A stretch of DNA of 64,000 bases, from the NCBI RefSeq assembly GCF_014651615.1, contig NZ_BMXF01000003.1, positions 558,001 to 622,000 of the forward strand, read 5' to 3'. How positions within the stretch are numbered: the first letter of the stretch is position 1; each line of letters begins with the position of its first letter. Shown here piece by piece: positions 56,047-64,000 of this stretch. Below the pieces are notes generated by a model. That model was not told where the DNA came from. It ran no database searches and saw only the letters and a list, made by a program, of their open reading frames with translations. This DNA is from Persicitalea jodogahamensis. GTDB taxonomy: Bacteria; Bacteroidota; Bacteroidia; Cytophagales; Spirosomataceae. A program made the translations under genes and the position numbers.

Positions 56047-57540
56047 TCAATCATACAATCCCGTATTTCCTTTTTCCAGTAACGGCATAAGCCTGGATAC
56101 TGTGGCGGGATTACCCATAGCGATGTTCTTGCTTTCCAAGGGATCGGTCTTGTGGTCATACAATTCGATTGCGGGCCGTGCCTGCCGGAAGTACTTGGTC
56201 AGGCGATAGCGCGGTGTGCGAAGCGTAATTCCATTATTGAAGTAGCTGTAAGCAACGTTTTTCCAATCCTTGCCTGAAGACTTTTTCATCAGATTTGTCA
56301 GGCTAGAACCATCGACATTCTTTGGCGGAGTGACCCCACAGAATTCCATGAGCGTTGGGTAAATATCCACCGTGCCAACTACCTGCTCGTGCTTAATCCC
56401 CTTCTCCATTTTTGGGTTTTTGATGATGAGCGGACTGTGCAGCGCGCGCTCAAAGCAGGTGTGCTTGCCCCATACCCGATAGTCGCCGAGTTGCCAGCCG
56501 TGGTCGCCCCAGAGCACCACGATGGTGTTTTCGGCCAAACCCTGTTTCTCTAATTCGTCCAGTACTTTCCCGATCTGCGCATCCACGTAACTTATGCTGG
56601 CAAAATAGGCGTGGCGCAACTTGCGGGCGTAGGCATCCGATACCTGATGGTCCAGCGATGCTTCCTCCTCACCCAACTGATAGTTGTTGAACTCCCCGCT
56701 ATTTAACAGACTGGCTTTATTGATATTTTCCGGAATATCAGGGGTCGGCGAAATGGGTAATTTATCTTCATCGTACAAATCCCAATATTTTTTCGGTGCC
56801 GTGAAAGGCAGATGGGGCTTGAAAAAACCGACGGCAAGCACAAAGGGCTGTTCGCGTTTTTTCAATTCCCCCAGCTTTTGTACCGCTAGTTTTGCAGTCA
56901 GGCCATCCACATAGGCCTCGTCATCCACGGCAGCAGCTTCGTAGGGCTTCACCTGGCCTTTGAGCGTATTACGGTTGGTACCGTCGGCATAGCCAAAGAA
57001 GGCATTGTGCCCGCTGCCCCACTTTTCATCATCGAGCAGCATCTCGTTCCAGCTATGGGGTAGTTCCAGCGGGGCATCCTTCGGCGAATCAAGGTAGCCG
57101 TACACGTGTCCATCAGGATGGTGGCTGATTTTGCCGATACCGACCGTGTAGTATTGATTCCTTTTCAGTAAGTGGATAAAAGTTTCCGGGGTTTCCGTTT
57201 CGGGCTTTCCTGAAAGTACCTCCGCCGATATGTTATTGCTCAGGTACTTTTTCGATAGCGGATGCCGCCCGGTAAGCAGCGCATGGCGTGATGCCCCGCA
57301 GGTGGGGACGGCCACGAAATGATTTTTGAACAGCTGCCCTTGGGCAGCCAGCCTGTCGATATTCGGGCTTTTGATGTATTCCTTTCCATAACAACCCAAC
57401 TCAGGCCGCAGGTCATCCACGGCGATGAAGAGGATATTGGGAGGCTGGCTGTCGGGGGATTGCTCGTGGCTGTAAAAACTGTTTAGCAACAAAACAGCTC
57501 CAAGAGAAACCAAACCTGGTAACAGACTTTTTTTGAACAT
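56047..57540 (-). CDS. Secreted sulfatase (arylsulfatase/iduronate-2-sulfatase-like, S1 family)
   Basis: A 497-residue exported enzyme. The formylglycine motif is CGASR beginning at Cys81 (PTCGASRHALLTG), the C-x-A-x-R variant of C-x-P-S-R, so a formylglycine-generating enzyme or anSME is needed. Metal ligands Asp42-Asp43 are in FIAVDDLRPELGC, and VLWGDHGWQLGDYRVWGKHT carries the later Asp-His pair. The sequence looks most like iduronate-2-sulfatase-type S1 members. It stands between the SusD gene and an alpha/beta hydrolase, suggesting that the locus handles a sulfated polysaccharide. Confidence 0.92.
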   Translation of the reverse strand: MFKKSLLPGLVSLGAVLLLNSFYSHEQSPDSQPPNILFIAVDDLRPELGCYGKEYIKSPNIDRLAAQGQLFKNHFVAVPTCGASRHALLTGRHPLSKKYLSNNISAEVLSGKPETETPETFIHLLKRNQYYTVGIGKISHHPDGHVYGYLDSPKDAPLELPHSWNEMLLDDEKWGSGHNAFFGYADGTNRNTLKGQVKPYEAAAVDDEAYVDGLTAKLAVQKLGELKKREQPFVLAVGFFKPHLPFTAPKKYWDLYDEDKLPISPTPDIPENINKASLLNSGEFNNYQLGEEEASLDHQVSDAYARKLRHAYFASISYVDAQIGKVLDELEKQGLAENTIVVLWGDHGWQLGDYRVWGKHTCFERALHSPLIIKNPKMEKGIKHEQVVGTVDIYPTLMEFCGVTPPKNVDGSSLTNLMKKSSGKDWKNVAYSYFNNGITLRTPRYRLTKYFRQARPAIELYDHKTDPLESKNIAMGNPATVSRLMPLLEKGNTGLYD

Positions 57541-57576
57541 TGGTTTAGGTATTATACTCTGTTTTGAAAAAGAAAT

Positions 57577-57609
57577 GCGCGACTTGCACTAAAATGTACA
57601 AAGTCGCGC
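57577..57609 (-). terminator. Hairpin after susD of the sulfatase locus
   Basis: A 9-bp GC-rich stem (57577-57585 with 57601-57609) and 15-nt loop, followed on the minus strand by ATTTCTTTTT. It lies between susD and the sulfatase gene, so sulfatase expression may rely on read-through or a separate promoter. Confidence 0.65.
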
Positions 57610-57674
57610 GTTCTCAGAATCTATCATTTTTCTGATTCATTATCGGGCGGGACCTGATAACCCACCGTTAAAAG

Positions 57675-59315
57675 CTAATATCCCGGATTCTGTAAAAAGT
57701 CGCCCGGATTGCTTACACGGTCAATTTGAGTCTGAGGAATAGGCCGCACGATGTGTGTCGCTTTTACATTTTCGGCGGCATCGAGGTTATACTTCATGAG
57801 GCGTTCGATAAATTTCCCCGAGCGTTTGATGTCGTACCAGCGGTGCATTTCGCCAGCGAGTTCCCGACCCCGTTCGTCAAGAAAAAAATCCTGACTCATA
57901 TCGGTAGCCTTTACCTGCATGTCGGCTACTTTGCCAGGTAGAGCGGCGCGGGTTCGAACTACGTTGACGTACTCCGCGGCCTTTGCATTGTTCCCTTGCT
58001 TAAAGGCGGCTTCGCCCGCGATGAGGTACATTTCGGCCAGTCGCATGACCAGGAAGTCACGACGACCATCGGTGGCGTTGACACTTGTACGAAGCGGATC
58101 TAAGTATTTCCTCAAGGTTGGGAACTGACGCCGACTGGCCCCGCCGATTTCCAAAGGGTCGGTTACTGCTGCCACCCATTTATCATTAAAATCGATCAGC
58201 CAGTAGGGAACGCTTTTTTGCACAGCGTCGGACACCGGGTTCAATACAATCTTAATTGCAGTGTCGCCTGGTACAACTTTCTTTCCATTGATGGTGCCTT
58301 CGCGATTTGCAATCCAGACAGTTTTGAACGAACCGTCGAAACGACTATCCTTGCTAAGATCAAATAGTTTAAGTGTATAGTTGGTTGGCATGAAACGCTG
58401 AAAAGGCCGCCCATTTTCGATGTCTCGAATCATTGCCGGGTTTCGGGTATAGTCAAACTGAAAATAAAGGTGACCTTCGTTTCCAGGCCCATTGGTTAGG
58501 GGATCATCAGTATACTGCACTGACCAGATTACCTCCGAATTAACGTCATTGTTGATATCCCATAAATCAATGTAATTTTTAACCAGTTGGAAGTCATTAC
58601 TATTGATGACTGCTGACGCCATTTTTTCGGCTTCCGCCCAATTGCCCAGAGTCAGCTGTACACTTGCCAGTAAACCCTCAGCCGCATGTTTAGTTGCTCG
58701 GCCGTACTCCTGAGCCTTAGCGGGTAAATTGGACACAGCATACTGAAGATCGGGTACAATACCCTCTTGGTAGACTGTAGCCACTGGTGTACGCCGCGCC
58801 TCTGTCTCTACGCCTTGAGTTTCTTCCAGCGTAAAATGCACATCCCCAAATTGCCGCACCAGGTGAAAATAATACAAAGCCCGCAAAAAACGAGCTTCAG
58901 CAACAATGCGACTACGGGTAGCTTCATTGATGCCCTGTACCTGGGGCGCGCGACTTATTATAGCATTGGTTTGGTTGATGCCAACGTAAAAATTGTCCCA
59001 GATTACCCTAACATAAGGGTGTGACCCCAAAAAATTCGGGGAGTAGTTGTTGATATCCGGAATGTTCGTGGCCCCACCAAAGCCGTTGGTGTACATATCG
59101 GTACCCGTTACGGTCAGGAAGTAAGCCTCCTGCCTTCCATAAAATCCCCGCAACGGAGTGTAAGCAGCTTTCAATCCATCCTCAATTCCCTTGGGGGTAG
59201 TGTAATAGCTTTCTGCGGTGGCTAGGCCGACGGGATTTTCTTCCAAAATTCCCTGGCAAGAGGATAGGCAAAAGGAAGAGAGAACACAAAGGGATAAGTA
59301 TCTGTAATATTTCAT
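57675..59315 (-). CDS. SusD/RagB-family nutrient-binding lipoprotein
   Basis: A 546-residue surface lipoprotein with lipobox CLSSC. It belongs to the classical RagB/SusD type, unlike the other three SusD proteins here: the N-terminus reads LEENPVGLATAESYYTTPKGIEDGLKAAY-type residues with the TPR-like helices (RALYYFHLVRQFGDVHFTLEE), and the C-terminus has the LDERGRELAGEMHRWYDIKR block followed by PIPQTQIDRVSN and NPGY at the end. It pairs with the STN-containing SusC 55 bp upstream. Confidence 0.94.
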   Translation of the reverse strand: MKYYRYLSLCVLSSFCLSSCQGILEENPVGLATAESYYTTPKGIEDGLKAAYTPLRGFYGRQEAYFLTVTGTDMYTNGFGGATNIPDINNYSPNFLGSHPYVRVIWDNFYVGINQTNAIISRAPQVQGINEATRSRIVAEARFLRALYYFHLVRQFGDVHFTLEETQGVETEARRTPVATVYQEGIVPDLQYAVSNLPAKAQEYGRATKHAAEGLLASVQLTLGNWAEAEKMASAVINSNDFQLVKNYIDLWDINNDVNSEVIWSVQYTDDPLTNGPGNEGHLYFQFDYTRNPAMIRDIENGRPFQRFMPTNYTLKLFDLSKDSRFDGSFKTVWIANREGTINGKKVVPGDTAIKIVLNPVSDAVQKSVPYWLIDFNDKWVAAVTDPLEIGGASRRQFPTLRKYLDPLRTSVNATDGRRDFLVMRLAEMYLIAGEAAFKQGNNAKAAEYVNVVRTRAALPGKVADMQVKATDMSQDFFLDERGRELAGEMHRWYDIKRSGKFIERLMKYNLDAAENVKATHIVRPIPQTQIDRVSNPGDFLQNPGY

Positions 59316-59370
59316 GTTTTTCGGGATATCAATGAGTCAAAAGCTATATCAGTTTTAGCTGGAAAACCAT

Positions 59371-62300
59371 TCAGAATTTTAAGTTTAAACCAAAAACGTA
59401 AGTGGCAGATGTCATGGGAGATGAGCCACCTACTACACCGTTTGAGGTTTCAGGGTCCACTAGTTTGTAAGGTGAAAATATGAAAGCATTGTCAGCCGTG
59501 GCATACACGCGCAAGCTGCTCAGACCAATCTTTGAGCTGAGCGTTTTAGGGATCGTGTAGCCCAAAACGATATTGCGGATTTTTACAAATGAGCCATCGT
59601 AGAATTGAACGGCATCATCATACAGGGGAGCACTGGCAGCAGAAGGTTTGGGGATTTTGTTGACGGGATTTGTCGGTGTCCAGTAATCGAAGTTGATTGC
59701 GCTATATCGTCCCTGCCAGTTGTTTCCTCCCAGGTTGTGGAAATCGCTGCGGATCATCTGGCCCTGCCGTGCGTAAATCAGAAAAGAAAAGTCAATTCCT
59801 TTGAAATTGAAGCGGTTGGTCAACCCGCCACTCCATTTCGGAACTGTTGATCCAAGTACTGTGCGGTCGTCGGCATTGATCTGTCCGTCGGGCTGCTTCG
59901 TCAGGTTGCCGTCGGCATCGCGCCCGTTCACATCCGCTATACGAATATCTCCTGGCTTTTGATTTACCTTGGCGGCCTCATCGGCTTGGCTGGTCTGCCA
60001 GATACCCTCTTGCTGATAGTTGTAAAAGACGCGGATCGGTTGCCCTATAAACCAGCCGTTCCCAACATCGTCACTATCGTTGAAAAGCTCAACAATCTTT
60101 TCTTTATTACTGAACACATTCAGTCCGGCCTCCCAGCGAAAGGCACTATTTGCAGGGAGGACATTGCCGTTCAGGGTCAATTCCCAACCTTGATTGCTGG
60201 TAGCCCCAATATTCTGCAAAACAGACCCGTACCCTGAGGTAATGGGGATCAGTCGTTCCAGCAACAAATCTTTCGTGTTTGTCTTGTAAACTTCCAGCGA
60301 ACCAGTAATACGATCGCTTAAAAAGCCGAAATCCACCCCAACATTCAGCGTGCTGGATATCTCCCAGCGCAGATCAGGGTTAGGAATGATGTTTAGTCCA
60401 TAACCAAAAGCCGGATCGTTGCCGTAAGCGTAGATAGAGCGTTCGAGCCCTCCCAGTGTCTGGTAGGGATCAATGGCGGTATTACCCACCGATCCATATC
60501 CCGCACGAAGTTTCAAGAATGACAATGTTTTGTTGCCACTGAGGAAGGTTTCATCTGACAATATCCAGCCAGCCGATACGGAAGGAAAAAATGCCCACTT
60601 ATTGGCAGGTGACAGACGAGAGGAGCCATCAGCGCGGCCAGTCAGTGTGAGAAGGTAGCGATTATTAAAACTATAATTGATACGTCCCATGTACGAAAGT
60701 AATCCCCATTTGGACAATGAGCTACTGATGCCCAGTATATCTTGTGCACTACCGAGATTGTAGAAAAGAGAAGTTTCGACGGGAATATTTCTTGCCCGTG
60801 CACCAGACAATTCGGTTCGGTTCTGCTGAGAACTGAACAGCCCCACGACATCCAATGCGTGTTTGCCGAAGTTCTTTTTATAGGTCAGAATATTTTCGAG
60901 TGTAAAAGCGAAGATCTGGCGATTATTGATCTCAGCAGTATTAGCACTACCAGCCAAAGTACCATTATATTGCCCCTGCCGATAGCTGCTGAAATCCGGT
61001 CCATAGTTGAGGCGATAGTTGAGCCCCTCGGCCAAATTGTATTCTGCGAAGATATTGGCAAATATCCGGTACTTTTTACGCTCGTCTGTATACTGACCAG
61101 GCTGGTATTCCAGGAGAGGGCTGGTAAGCAAACCCTCACGAGGGCTTGGGTAAGCCAAAAAATTCCCTTCAGCATCGTAAGGCTCTATCAAAGGTGAGAA
61201 CCGAAGTGCATCGGAGTATGGACCATTTGCCATTATATTTTGTAAATCACTGGATACCGTTGAGCTTACTCCAACGCGCAGTCGACTAGTGAGTTTTGTT
61301 TCGAGATTGACCCGGAACGAGTACCTCTGGTAGTCGCTCTTTTGCATAATTCCTTTCTCGTCGAAGAAGGCCCCTGACAAGTAGTAGGTAGTTTTGTCCG
61401 AGCCGCCACTGGCTGAAAGCTGGTGCTGCTGCTGCTGGCCGTTGCGCAAAATCAGGCTCAGCCAGTCGGTCTCCGTTCCGTTGTTAAGGTTGGCGATCTC
61501 GAGCGGGTCGAAAAAGGTGGCATCCTGGCTGGCGTCGGTGGGATCTATATTTCTTGCCGCGCGCGAATAGCGCGCAAATTGCTCGCCGTTCATAAGGTTG
61601 AGATCCTTTTGAGCTTCCTTTATCCCAAAGTACCCATCGTAGCTGATTACAGCCTTCCCCGCTTTGCCACGCTTGGTCGTAATCAGGATGACCCCGTTGG
61701 CCCCGCGCGACCCGTAGATTGCCACTGCACTGGCGTCTTTCAGTACCTCCATTGACTCAATGTCGTTGGGGTTGAAATCATTGATGCTCACGTCTGTTGG
61801 TATGCCATCGATCACGTAAAGTGGACCATTGCCCGCAGTGATGGATCGGTTACCCCTGATACGGATTACCGGTTCAGAGCCGGGATTTCCATTGGCCCGC
61901 ACAATGTCTACGCCGGCAAGGCGACCCTGTGCGTTTTGTAAAAGGTTTGCGGCAGGTGTTTCGGCGATCTCTTTACTGGATATACTGGAAATTGCACCCG
62001 TTAAATCTCGCTTTTTCTGGGTACCATAACCCACCACAATCACCTCTTCCAATGCTTTTGTGTCTTCCATTAATGTGACATCGACCTGGGTGCGACTACC
62101 CATCGTGACCTCCTGCGATATATATCCCACAAAGCTGAGAACCAGGACGTCAGGGCCGTTTCCAGGTGCTTCCAGCGTAAAATTTCCTTCACTGTTAGTT
62201 GTCGTACCACGTGAGGTATTTTTCAACACCACGCTCACGCCGGGCAGGCCTACGCCGTCTTTGTCGGTTACGGTACCCGTCAAAGTTCGGTCGATAGGGA

Positions 62301-62706
62301 TAACCTGAATTTTCGACAGGCTCCTCAGGGCTAGATTTTCTGCTTCTCTTGGACTCAAAACAATCTGCCTTCCTACAACTTCGTAATGCAAACGTAGGGG
62401 ATCTAATAGCTTGTCCAGCAGGATGCCCAGCGATTCGTTGTTGGCGTCGAGCGAAATTTTATGCTCCGCGGGCACCGAAACAGGCCGGTAAGCAAACCGT
62501 ACTTTGACTTGCTTTTCGATTTCTCCAAGTACTTTTCTGACGCTGCGGTTCTCTACCCGCAGTGTGATCCGTTGGTCAAGTAATTCCTGCCCGCTGGTAT
62601 CATGAGCTATCGATACCCCCGCAAGAATAATCCCTAGCAGACACTGGATCAATGAGATTTTCATAAGGTGTAAAATGAACGTATTGAACCGTAATGGTTT
62701 TTTCAT
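59371..62706 (-). CDS. SusC/RagA TonB-dependent transporter with N-terminal STN signalling domain
   Basis: About 1111 residues from ATG 62706 (MKKPLRFNTF); a GTG at 62754 would add 16 residues. After the signal peptide comes an STN domain (RITLRVENRSVRKVLGEIEKQ, about residues 40-110), then a carboxypeptidase-regulatory-like domain (GTVTDKDGVGLPGVSVVLKN), the plug (SEPVIRIRGNRSITAG ... PLYVIDGIPTDVS ... IYGSRGANGVILITTKRG) and the barrel. STN domains relay substrate binding to a FecR anti-sigma factor, and a fecR gene lies directly upstream. The locus is therefore likely induced by its own glycan. Confidence 0.94.
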   Translation of the reverse strand: MKKPLRFNTFILHLMKISLIQCLLGIILAGVSIAHDTSGQELLDQRITLRVENRSVRKVLGEIEKQVKVRFAYRPVSVPAEHKISLDANNESLGILLDKLLDPLRLHYEVVGRQIVLSPREAENLALRSLSKIQVIPIDRTLTGTVTDKDGVGLPGVSVVLKNTSRGTTTNSEGNFTLEAPGNGPDVLVLSFVGYISQEVTMGSRTQVDVTLMEDTKALEEVIVVGYGTQKKRDLTGAISSISSKEIAETPAANLLQNAQGRLAGVDIVRANGNPGSEPVIRIRGNRSITAGNGPLYVIDGIPTDVSINDFNPNDIESMEVLKDASAVAIYGSRGANGVILITTKRGKAGKAVISYDGYFGIKEAQKDLNLMNGEQFARYSRAARNIDPTDASQDATFFDPLEIANLNNGTETDWLSLILRNGQQQQHQLSASGGSDKTTYYLSGAFFDEKGIMQKSDYQRYSFRVNLETKLTSRLRVGVSSTVSSDLQNIMANGPYSDALRFSPLIEPYDAEGNFLAYPSPREGLLTSPLLEYQPGQYTDERKKYRIFANIFAEYNLAEGLNYRLNYGPDFSSYRQGQYNGTLAGSANTAEINNRQIFAFTLENILTYKKNFGKHALDVVGLFSSQQNRTELSGARARNIPVETSLFYNLGSAQDILGISSSLSKWGLLSYMGRINYSFNNRYLLTLTGRADGSSRLSPANKWAFFPSVSAGWILSDETFLSGNKTLSFLKLRAGYGSVGNTAIDPYQTLGGLERSIYAYGNDPAFGYGLNIIPNPDLRWEISSTLNVGVDFGFLSDRITGSLEVYKTNTKDLLLERLIPITSGYGSVLQNIGATSNQGWELTLNGNVLPANSAFRWEAGLNVFSNKEKIVELFNDSDDVGNGWFIGQPIRVFYNYQQEGIWQTSQADEAAKVNQKPGDIRIADVNGRDADGNLTKQPDGQINADDRTVLGSTVPKWSGGLTNRFNFKGIDFSFLIYARQGQMIRSDFHNLGGNNWQGRYSAINFDYWTPTNPVNKIPKPSAASAPLYDDAVQFYDGSFVKIRNIVLGYTIPKTLSSKIGLSSLRVYATADNAFIFSPYKLVDPETSNGVVGGSSPMTSATYVFGLNLKF

Positions 62707-62796
62707 TAGTTTTAGTTGTTTTTGTGAATAATTGAGCAAAAACTCCTTCTTCACGCCCGGTCTGGGCGTAGTTTTCTACACAGGAGCAAGGATTCA

Positions 62797-62827
62797 GCAT
62801 CGGTTGTGGTCGCAACACAGCCGATGC
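62797..62827. other. Hairpin in the fecR-susC intergenic region
   Basis: A 12-bp stem with one wobble (62797-62808 with 62816-62827). A T-run follows only on the plus strand, which has no gene to terminate. On the minus strand it lies in the leader of susC and could affect processing or termination after fecR. Confidence 0.5.
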
Positions 62828-62904
62828 CTTTTTACGGGTTAGGTGACAGGTATTGGCATTTTCTAATCACTCATTGTTAGTGAAATAACTCGATTCTTTA
62901 CTAA

Positions 62905-64000
62905 TCAACACCCTGTCCCGTATACAATCACTTGTCCGTCAACGAGTTTATAATGGGCGTTCACCACTTTGCAGATTACTTCTAATTTTTGGTACATATC
63001 TTCATCGGTCAGATTGAGCGTGAGCCTGCACTGTCCAAATGCTGCTTCACTATATATTACCTCAATACCATACGCCTTTCTGATAGCTTCAAAAACCTGA
63101 GCAGCAGGCATATCTTCGAAGACAAAAAGCGATTTATCGATCGTGGGAATTACCAGCTGGGGTTTTGCAACTACGGCTTTATGAATAGTAGCATCACTAC
63201 GCTTAAAAATGGCCTTTTGATTAGGCGTGAGGACAATGCCGCTCGCTTCGGGATCATTATGAGGGTGATCTGTGGCATCGGCGTACACTGATACCCTTCC
63301 GGTTTTTACGGAAACAGTAACATCGGGTGAATCGGCAAATGCTTCGATTTCGAAACTCGTGCCGAGCACTTTCGTTACCGTATTGCCAGCATATACCAAG
63401 AAGGGCAAATGCCGGTTTTTGGCTACATCAAAGAAGGCTTCACCCGTTAAGTATACTATGCGTTCGTTTCCTTCGAACTTTTGCGGGTACTTTAAATGAC
63501 TATTTTTCCCAAGTTTTACCCGGGTGCCATCGGCGAGTTGGATATCCATGATCACGCTGGCGGAATTGACTGATTCATTCCATTTGTTCACCACTAAGAC
63601 GGGGTTGGGGTCGGAAGTGATAGTATTGGTTGGCAGATAGCGCCATCCCAACCATCCCATAGAAAGCAACAGTGCCAAAGAGGCAGCAATTTTGAGGGAG
63701 ATATTCCAATTGATTTTTCTCCCTTCTGGACTTTCCAAGTCACTAAGCGAAGCCTCGATCCGTGTCCAAATGTCCCTCGTTGAAAATAGAGCAGCAAAGT
63801 TTGATTCTTCGCTTTCTGCGGAATGAATACTCTGAAGCCCCTGAACCAAACGGCGTCCTTCTTCTACGTAATCAAACCTATCAGGATGTTCGTGCAGGAA
63901 GTTGTGCCAGAATCGAATATTCTCGGGAGTAGGAGCGTGGACCCACTCCTTGAAACGGTCATCCGCAGCAAAATCTTCCGCTAAATATTGATGGTATGCC
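62905..64000 (-). CDS. FecR-family anti-sigma factor (N-terminus beyond window)
   Basis: The frame is open to the right edge; its visible start AYHQYLAEDFAADDRFKEWV resembles a FecR N-terminus, so only a few codons are missing. Order: cytoplasmic sigma-binding region, one membrane helix (LKIAASLALLLSMGWLGW), periplasmic FecR domain (VQLADGTRVKLGKNSHLKYP-type, here DIQLADGTRVKLGKNS; YLTGEAFFDVAKN; VSVKTGRVSVYAD) and a C-terminal DUF4974/secretin-like domain (EDMPAAQVFEAIRKAYGIEV). It should hold an ECF sigma factor, presumably encoded just outside the window, until the STN domain of the adjacent SusC signals. TTG 63849 is an internal codon, not the start. Confidence 0.93.
   Translation of the reverse strand, partial: AYHQYLAEDFAADDRFKEWVHAPTPENIRFWHNFLHEHPDRFDYVEEGRRLVQGLQSIHSAESEESNFAALFSTRDIWTRIEASLSDLESPEGRKINWNISLKIAASLALLLSMGWLGWRYLPTNTITSDPNPVLVVNKWNESVNSASVIMDIQLADGTRVKLGKNSHLKYPQKFEGNERIVYLTGEAFFDVAKNRHLPFLVYAGNTVTKVLGTSFEIEAFADSPDVTVSVKTGRVSVYADATDHPHNDPEASGIVLTPNQKAIFKRSDATIHKAVVAKPQLVIPTIDKSLFVFEDMPAAQVFEAIRKAYGIEVIYSEAAFGQCRLTLNLTDEDMYQKLEVICKVVNAHYKLVDGQVIVYGTGC

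Overview
This 64 kb window comes from a Bacteroidota chromosome, most likely a Cytophagales/Spirosomaceae-type organism (Dyadobacter or a relative; the genus is my inference). The evidence is four SusC/SusD pairs, a T9SS type B (gliding-motility C-terminal) surface protein, a FecR anti-sigma factor, DUF4834, a lone sufB, and several Bacteroidota-type promoters (-7 TAnnTTTG, sometimes with a -33 TTTG). Gene starts generally lack Shine-Dalgarno sequences, and several genes appear to begin with TTG. No rRNA, tRNA, CRISPR, phage or complete transposon was seen.

Layout. 1-7912 (-): a SusC/SusD pair followed by a long VCBS/ASPIC lipoprotein cut by the left edge. 8159-11787 (+): an unlisted 57-residue membrane ORF with its own terminator, then a three-gene trans-4-hydroxy-L-proline catabolic cluster (epimerase, D-hydroxyproline dehydrogenase, DapA-family deaminase) without the final semialdehyde dehydrogenase. 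11788-17861 (-): an ICMT-like membrane methyltransferase, a small membrane protein and an RND efflux pump with its adaptor. A four-helix-bundle (23S rRNA intervening-sequence type) gene sits between adaptor and pump, framed by 23-nt inverted repeats. 18026-27864 (-): two tandem, clearly paralogous SusC/SusD pairs, each with a strong terminator. 28333-31531 (-): DUF721 protein, KirBac potassium channel, LD-carboxypeptidase and SDR oxidoreductase. 31676-34644 (+): promoter, SAM-I riboswitch and terminator ahead of metY, then metX. 34648-37543 (-): a T9SS type B protein gene frameshifted by an exact 19-bp tandem duplication. 38044-41866 (+): a PVC-type dehydrogenase-like protein that lacks the haem motif, and a Tat-exported TIM-barrel protein.

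42020-55061 is mostly housekeeping: phosphoribosyltransferase, glycosyltransferase, SNF2 helicase, purN, DUF4834, lpxB-queD, hldD, solitary sufB, a D-cysteine desulfhydrase/ACC-deaminase-like enzyme, RluD-type pseudouridine synthase, GNAT acetyltransferase, and a 53-residue lmo0937-type membrane protein. 55147-64000 (-): a regulated polysaccharide-utilisation locus: FecR (cut by the right edge), STN-containing SusC, SusD, sulfatase, and a secreted alpha/beta hydrolase.

The most unusual items are the 19-bp duplication that switches a surface-protein gene out of frame (possible phase variation), the inverted-repeat-framed four-helix-bundle gene inside the efflux operon, and a sequence motif shared upstream of two tiny membrane-protein genes. 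I found no convincing wholly novel multi-gene defence or metabolic system.
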